From positions 1-64,000 of the forward strand of contig NZ_WJBG01000193.1 in the NCBI RefSeq assembly GCF_009709555.1: a stretch of DNA of 64,000 bases, given 5' to 3'. The notes below the pieces were generated by a model. The model had not been told where the DNA came from, did no database searches, and saw only the letters and a program-made list of their open reading frames with translations. Position numbers and translations under genes: made by a program. This stretch comes from Streptomyces blattellae. Its GTDB lineage: Bacteria; Actinomycetota; Actinomycetes; Streptomycetales; Streptomycetaceae. Position 1 is the stretch's first letter, and each line of letters begins with the position of its first letter. Positions 61,780-64,000 of this stretch are shown one piece after another.

Positions 61780-61935
61780 ATGAGCGACGCCACTACGACC
61801 CAGCCGCACGCCGACACCGAGCAGAACACCGGTCACGGCAAGCACAGGGGCCCGGTTTCGTCCCACGAACGCGAGACGGCACCGAGCGGCCGTCACCGCA
61901 AGCCGGTGGAGCAGCAGACCGAGACTGCTGCCTGA
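61780..61935 (+). CDS. Small hydrophilic protein (51 aa)
   Basis: This 51-aa frame (start MSDATTTQPHADTEQNTGHG, with GRHRKPVEQQ near the end) is rich in charged and polar residues and low in hydrophobics, so probably disordered. It is placed immediately upstream of a very strong terminator, and its composition suits small Streptomyces proteins of this kind. Promoter-like ttacact lies near 61727. The function is unknown. It is too short for most gene finders but well supported by context. Confidence 0.65.
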   Translation: MSDATTTQPHADTEQNTGHGKHRGPVSSHERETAPSGRHRKPVEQQTETAA

Positions 61936-61947
61936 CGGTACGTCGAC

Positions 61948-61980
61948 CGGCCCCGCCCGTCCGCTGGACGGGCGGGGCCG
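61948..61980 (+). terminator. Strong hairpin terminator
   Basis: A perfect 15-bp GC-rich stem, cggccccgcccgtcc with its exact complement, closes on a three-base gct loop. It begins 13 bases after the 51-aa gene stops and is followed by ttgtc. The symmetry allows it to work for both strands, ending the convergent SDR gene too. Confidence 0.85.
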
Positions 61981-62043
61981 TTGTCGTAGGGGGGCGTAGG
62001 GGATGGGGTCGCCTGCCGTCGCCTGCTGGGGAGTCCGGTCGGG

Positions 62044-63018
62044 CTACCGGCGCTTGAGCCCCAGTACCTCCGCCGCCGCGAACGTCTCCCCCTTCGTGTC
62101 CGCGTAGTGCGCCGTGAGTACGGCGTCCAGCTCGTCGTAGCTGAAGGCGTCCTGCTTGCTGTCGAACTGGGCCTGGACCCGCGGGCGTTCGACGATCGCG
62201 ACCATGCCGCCGTGCACGACGAGCAGCTGGCCGTTGACGCGGGCGGCGGCCGGTGAGGCCAGGTAGCCGACGAGGGGGGCGACGTGTTCGGGGGCGAGGG
62301 GGTCGAGGCCGGGGGCCGATGCGCCGGATGTGTCGGATGCGCCGGATGCGCCGGATGCGCCGGATGCGTCAGGGAAGACGTCCTCCGTCATCCTGGTGCG
62401 GGCGCGCGGGCAGATCGCGTTGGCCGTCACGCCGTACTTGGCCAGGGCGAGGGCCGTGGAGGTGGTGAGGCCGACGATTCCGCCCTTCGCGGCAGCGTAG
62501 TTGGGCTGCCCGGCGGAACCGGCGAGGAAGGCCTCCGAGGAGGTGTTCACGATCCGCCCGTACACCGGCGCCCCGGCCGCCTTGGACCGCTCGCGCCAGT
62601 GCGCGGAGGCGAAGCGGGTGGTGTTGAAGTGGCCCTTGAGGTGGACCCGTATCACCGAGTCCCACTCGTCCTCGGTCATGGAGAAGACCATACGGTCGCG
62701 CAGGATGCCCGCGTTGTTGACGAGGATGTCGAGCTTGCCGAACTCCTCGACCGCCGACTCGACGAGCGCGCGGGCCTGTTGGAAGTCGGCGACGTCCCCG
62801 GTGTGGGCGAGTGCCGTGCCGCCCGCTTCGCGGATCGCGGCGGCGACCTCCTCGGCGGGGGCGGCGGACGCCTCGCCGGAGCCGTCCCGGCCGGGCTGTC
62901 CGTAGTCGTTGACGACGACGGCCGCGCCGAGCCGGGCCAGCTCCAGCGCCTCGGCCCGGCCCAGGCCGCGTCCGGCGCCGGTGACGACGGCCGACAGGCC
63001 CTCAAGTGGCAGTGACAT
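62044..63018 (-). CDS. SDR-family 3-oxoacyl-ACP reductase-like dehydrogenase
   Basis: This 324-aa short-chain dehydrogenase uses NAD(P): TGAGRGLGRAEA is the cofactor loop, ILVNNAGILRDRMVFSMTED gives the structural NNAG block, and the catalytic S-Y-K follows as NTSSEAF ... NYAAAKGG. The motif set fits (3R)-hydroxyacyl or 3-oxoacyl dehydrogenases. Between residues about 215 and 235 there is an insertion of Gly-Ala-Ser repeats (GASGASGASDTSGAS) in the substrate loop. It lies 23 bases downstream of the zinc alcohol dehydrogenase on the same strand, probably co-transcribed. The second ATG (63018) is preferred. Confidence 0.87.
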   Translation of the reverse strand: MSLPLEGLSAVVTGAGRGLGRAEALELARLGAAVVVNDYGQPGRDGSGEASAAPAEEVAAAIREAGGTALAHTGDVADFQQARALVESAVEEFGKLDILVNNAGILRDRMVFSMTEDEWDSVIRVHLKGHFNTTRFASAHWRERSKAAGAPVYGRIVNTSSEAFLAGSAGQPNYAAAKGGIVGLTTSTALALAKYGVTANAICPRARTRMTEDVFPDASGASGASGASDTSGASAPGLDPLAPEHVAPLVGYLASPAAARVNGQLLVVHGGMVAIVERPRVQAQFDSKQDAFSYDELDAVLTAHYADTKGETFAAAEVLGLKRR

Positions 63019-63041
63019 CAAGGTCCTTTCGCGGGAGGGGG

Positions 63042-64000
63042 TCAGATCTCGATGCAGGTGCGCAGCGCGGTCCCCGTCCGCATCTGGTCGAGGGCCTCGT
63101 TGATGTCGGCGAGCGGGACGCGGTGCGTGATCAGTCCCTCCAGGTCGATCCGGCCGGTACGCCAGAGGGAGATCGTCCGCTCGTAGGAGCGCAGGACGTC
63201 GCCGCCGCCATACAGGGACGGCAGGATCCGCTTCTCGTCGAAGAACAGCTCGAACATGTTGAGCTGGAGGAAGTCGTCCATGGCGCCCGCGCCGACGACG
63301 ACGAGGGTGCCGCCGCGGCGGGTGTTCTCGTATGCGGTGCGCGCGGTGGCGGCCTTGCCGACGACCTCGAAGACGTAGTCGAAGCCCTCGCCGGCGGTGG
63401 CCTGCTGCTTGGCGTCGGGCAGCTCGTCCGGCGAAACGGCCTTCGTGGCACCGAACTTGAGCGCGGCCTCACGGCGCGAGGCGACCGGGTCCACGGCGAC
63501 GATCTCGGCGGCGCCCTTGAGCCGAGCGCCCTGGACGGCCGAGATACCGACCCCGCCGCACCCGATCACGGCGACCGACGAACCGGCCTCCACATCGGCC
63601 GTGTTGAGGGCCGCGCCCAGCCCGGTCGTCACCCCGCAGCCGATCAGGGCGGCGATGTCGAAGGGCACGTCGTCCGGGATCGGCACCGCGCAGCGGGCGT
63701 CGACGACGACCTCCTCGGTGAAGGTTCCGGTGCCCGCCATGCCGAAGACGTCACCGCCGGGGCGCTTGAAGTTGGGGGTGCCCGCGTTCATGAACCCTGC
63801 CAGGCACAGCTCGGTCTGCCCGCGCCGGCACGCGGGGCAGGTTCCGCAGGCGGGCAGCCAGCACAGGACCACCCGGTCGCCGACGCTCAAGTCGGTCACA
63901 CCGTCGCCGACTTCGAGGATCTCGCCTGCGCCCTCGTGGCCGGGCACGAACGGTGCCGGCTGCGGCAGGACGCCGCTCATCGCCGACAGGTCGGAGTGGC
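63042..64000 (-). CDS. Zinc-dependent alcohol dehydrogenase (truncated by window edge)
   Basis: The visible 319 residues belong to the medium-chain zinc dehydrogenase family. Upstream of the apparent internal Met the frame reads (C)HSDLSAM, the catalytic zinc cysteine region, so the gene begins beyond the window. Also present are PGHEGAGEILEVG, the structural-zinc cysteines CGTCPACRRGQTELC, and the Rossmann motif AVIGCGGVGISAVQGARL. It oxidises an alcohol to an aldehyde with NAD(P). It sits just before the SDR gene, suggesting a two-step oxidation of a hydroxyacyl or alcohol substrate. Confidence 0.9.
   Translation of the reverse strand, partial: HSDLSAMSGVLPQPAPFVPGHEGAGEILEVGDGVTDLSVGDRVVLCWLPACGTCPACRRGQTELCLAGFMNAGTPNFKRPGGDVFGMAGTGTFTEEVVVDARCAVPIPDDVPFDIAALIGCGVTTGLGAALNTADVEAGSSVAVIGCGGVGISAVQGARLKGAAEIVAVDPVASRREAALKFGATKAVSPDELPDAKQQATAGEGFDYVFEVVGKAATARTAYENTRRGGTLVVVGAGAMDDFLQLNMFELFFDEKRILPSLYGGGDVLRSYERTISLWRTGRIDLEGLITHRVPLADINEALDQMRTGTALRTCIEI

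Overview
The window reads as chromosomal DNA of a Streptomyces or close relative. It is very GC-rich with strong GC3 bias. It carries actinobacterial hallmarks such as a Scr1-type helix-turn-helix/DUF397 pair, an RsbW-like ATPase and an EcsC protein. The right end has the housekeeping order Nif3-like / zinc-ribbon coiled-coil / RNase H-phosphatase, plus a class A RNase P RNA gene.

Left edge (1-3.05 kb): an IS256-family and an IS701-family element sit side by side. The IS701 copy has perfect 25-bp ends and a TCAGT flanking duplication, and it lies just upstream of the first defence operon.

Defence island (3.2-51.2 kb). In order: (i) a short prokaryotic Argonaute operon of SPARDA type, made of a DUF4365/DREN nuclease-APAZ gene and a short pAgo split by a one-base frameshift in a C8 tract; (ii) a DISARM-like operon in which one 2109-aa protein joins a Hanks-type Ser/Thr kinase, a DEAD helicase, DUF1998 and a possible nuclease, followed by a SNF2-like helicase and a 1353-aa N6-adenine methyltransferase; (iii) an AT-richer module with a Mod-like methyltransferase fused to an Mrr-like nuclease and a DUF4145 protein; (iv) a decayed stretch (23.5-29 kb) with broken collagen-like, Scr1-regulator, RsbW-like and PCMT-like genes among intact EcsC and endonuclease VII-like genes; (v) an ABC-three-component operon on the minus strand (29.3-31.8 kb); (vi) a restriction-fold protein and a first McrBC pair; (vii) a RecF-like ATPase plus DUF4276 (TOPRIM-like) pair; (viii) a Rad50-like zinc-hook ATPase with two unrecognised partners; (ix) a second McrBC pair with a divergent small operon; (x) a RelE-like/UvrD helicase fusion; (xi) an orphan HTH-N6 methylase.

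The island ends about 0.5 kb from rnpB (minus strand, about 51.7-52.1 kb). Beyond it the DNA is ordinary core: AraC regulator and EamA exporter, an Uma2 remnant, an RNB-domain ribonuclease, YaaA, a KDPG aldolase with a perfect 28-bp palindrome upstream, RNase H/phosphatase, zinc-ribbon protein (apparent CTG start), Nif3-like protein, a proline-rich-tailed hypothetical, a 51-aa protein with a strong terminator, an SDR and a truncated zinc alcohol dehydrogenase.

The most interesting unit is the kinase-helicase DISARM-like operon. It lacks separate drmB and drmC genes and has a kinase and a putative nuclease fused to its helicase. Next are the split SPARDA Argonaute and the three-gene Rad50-like operon.
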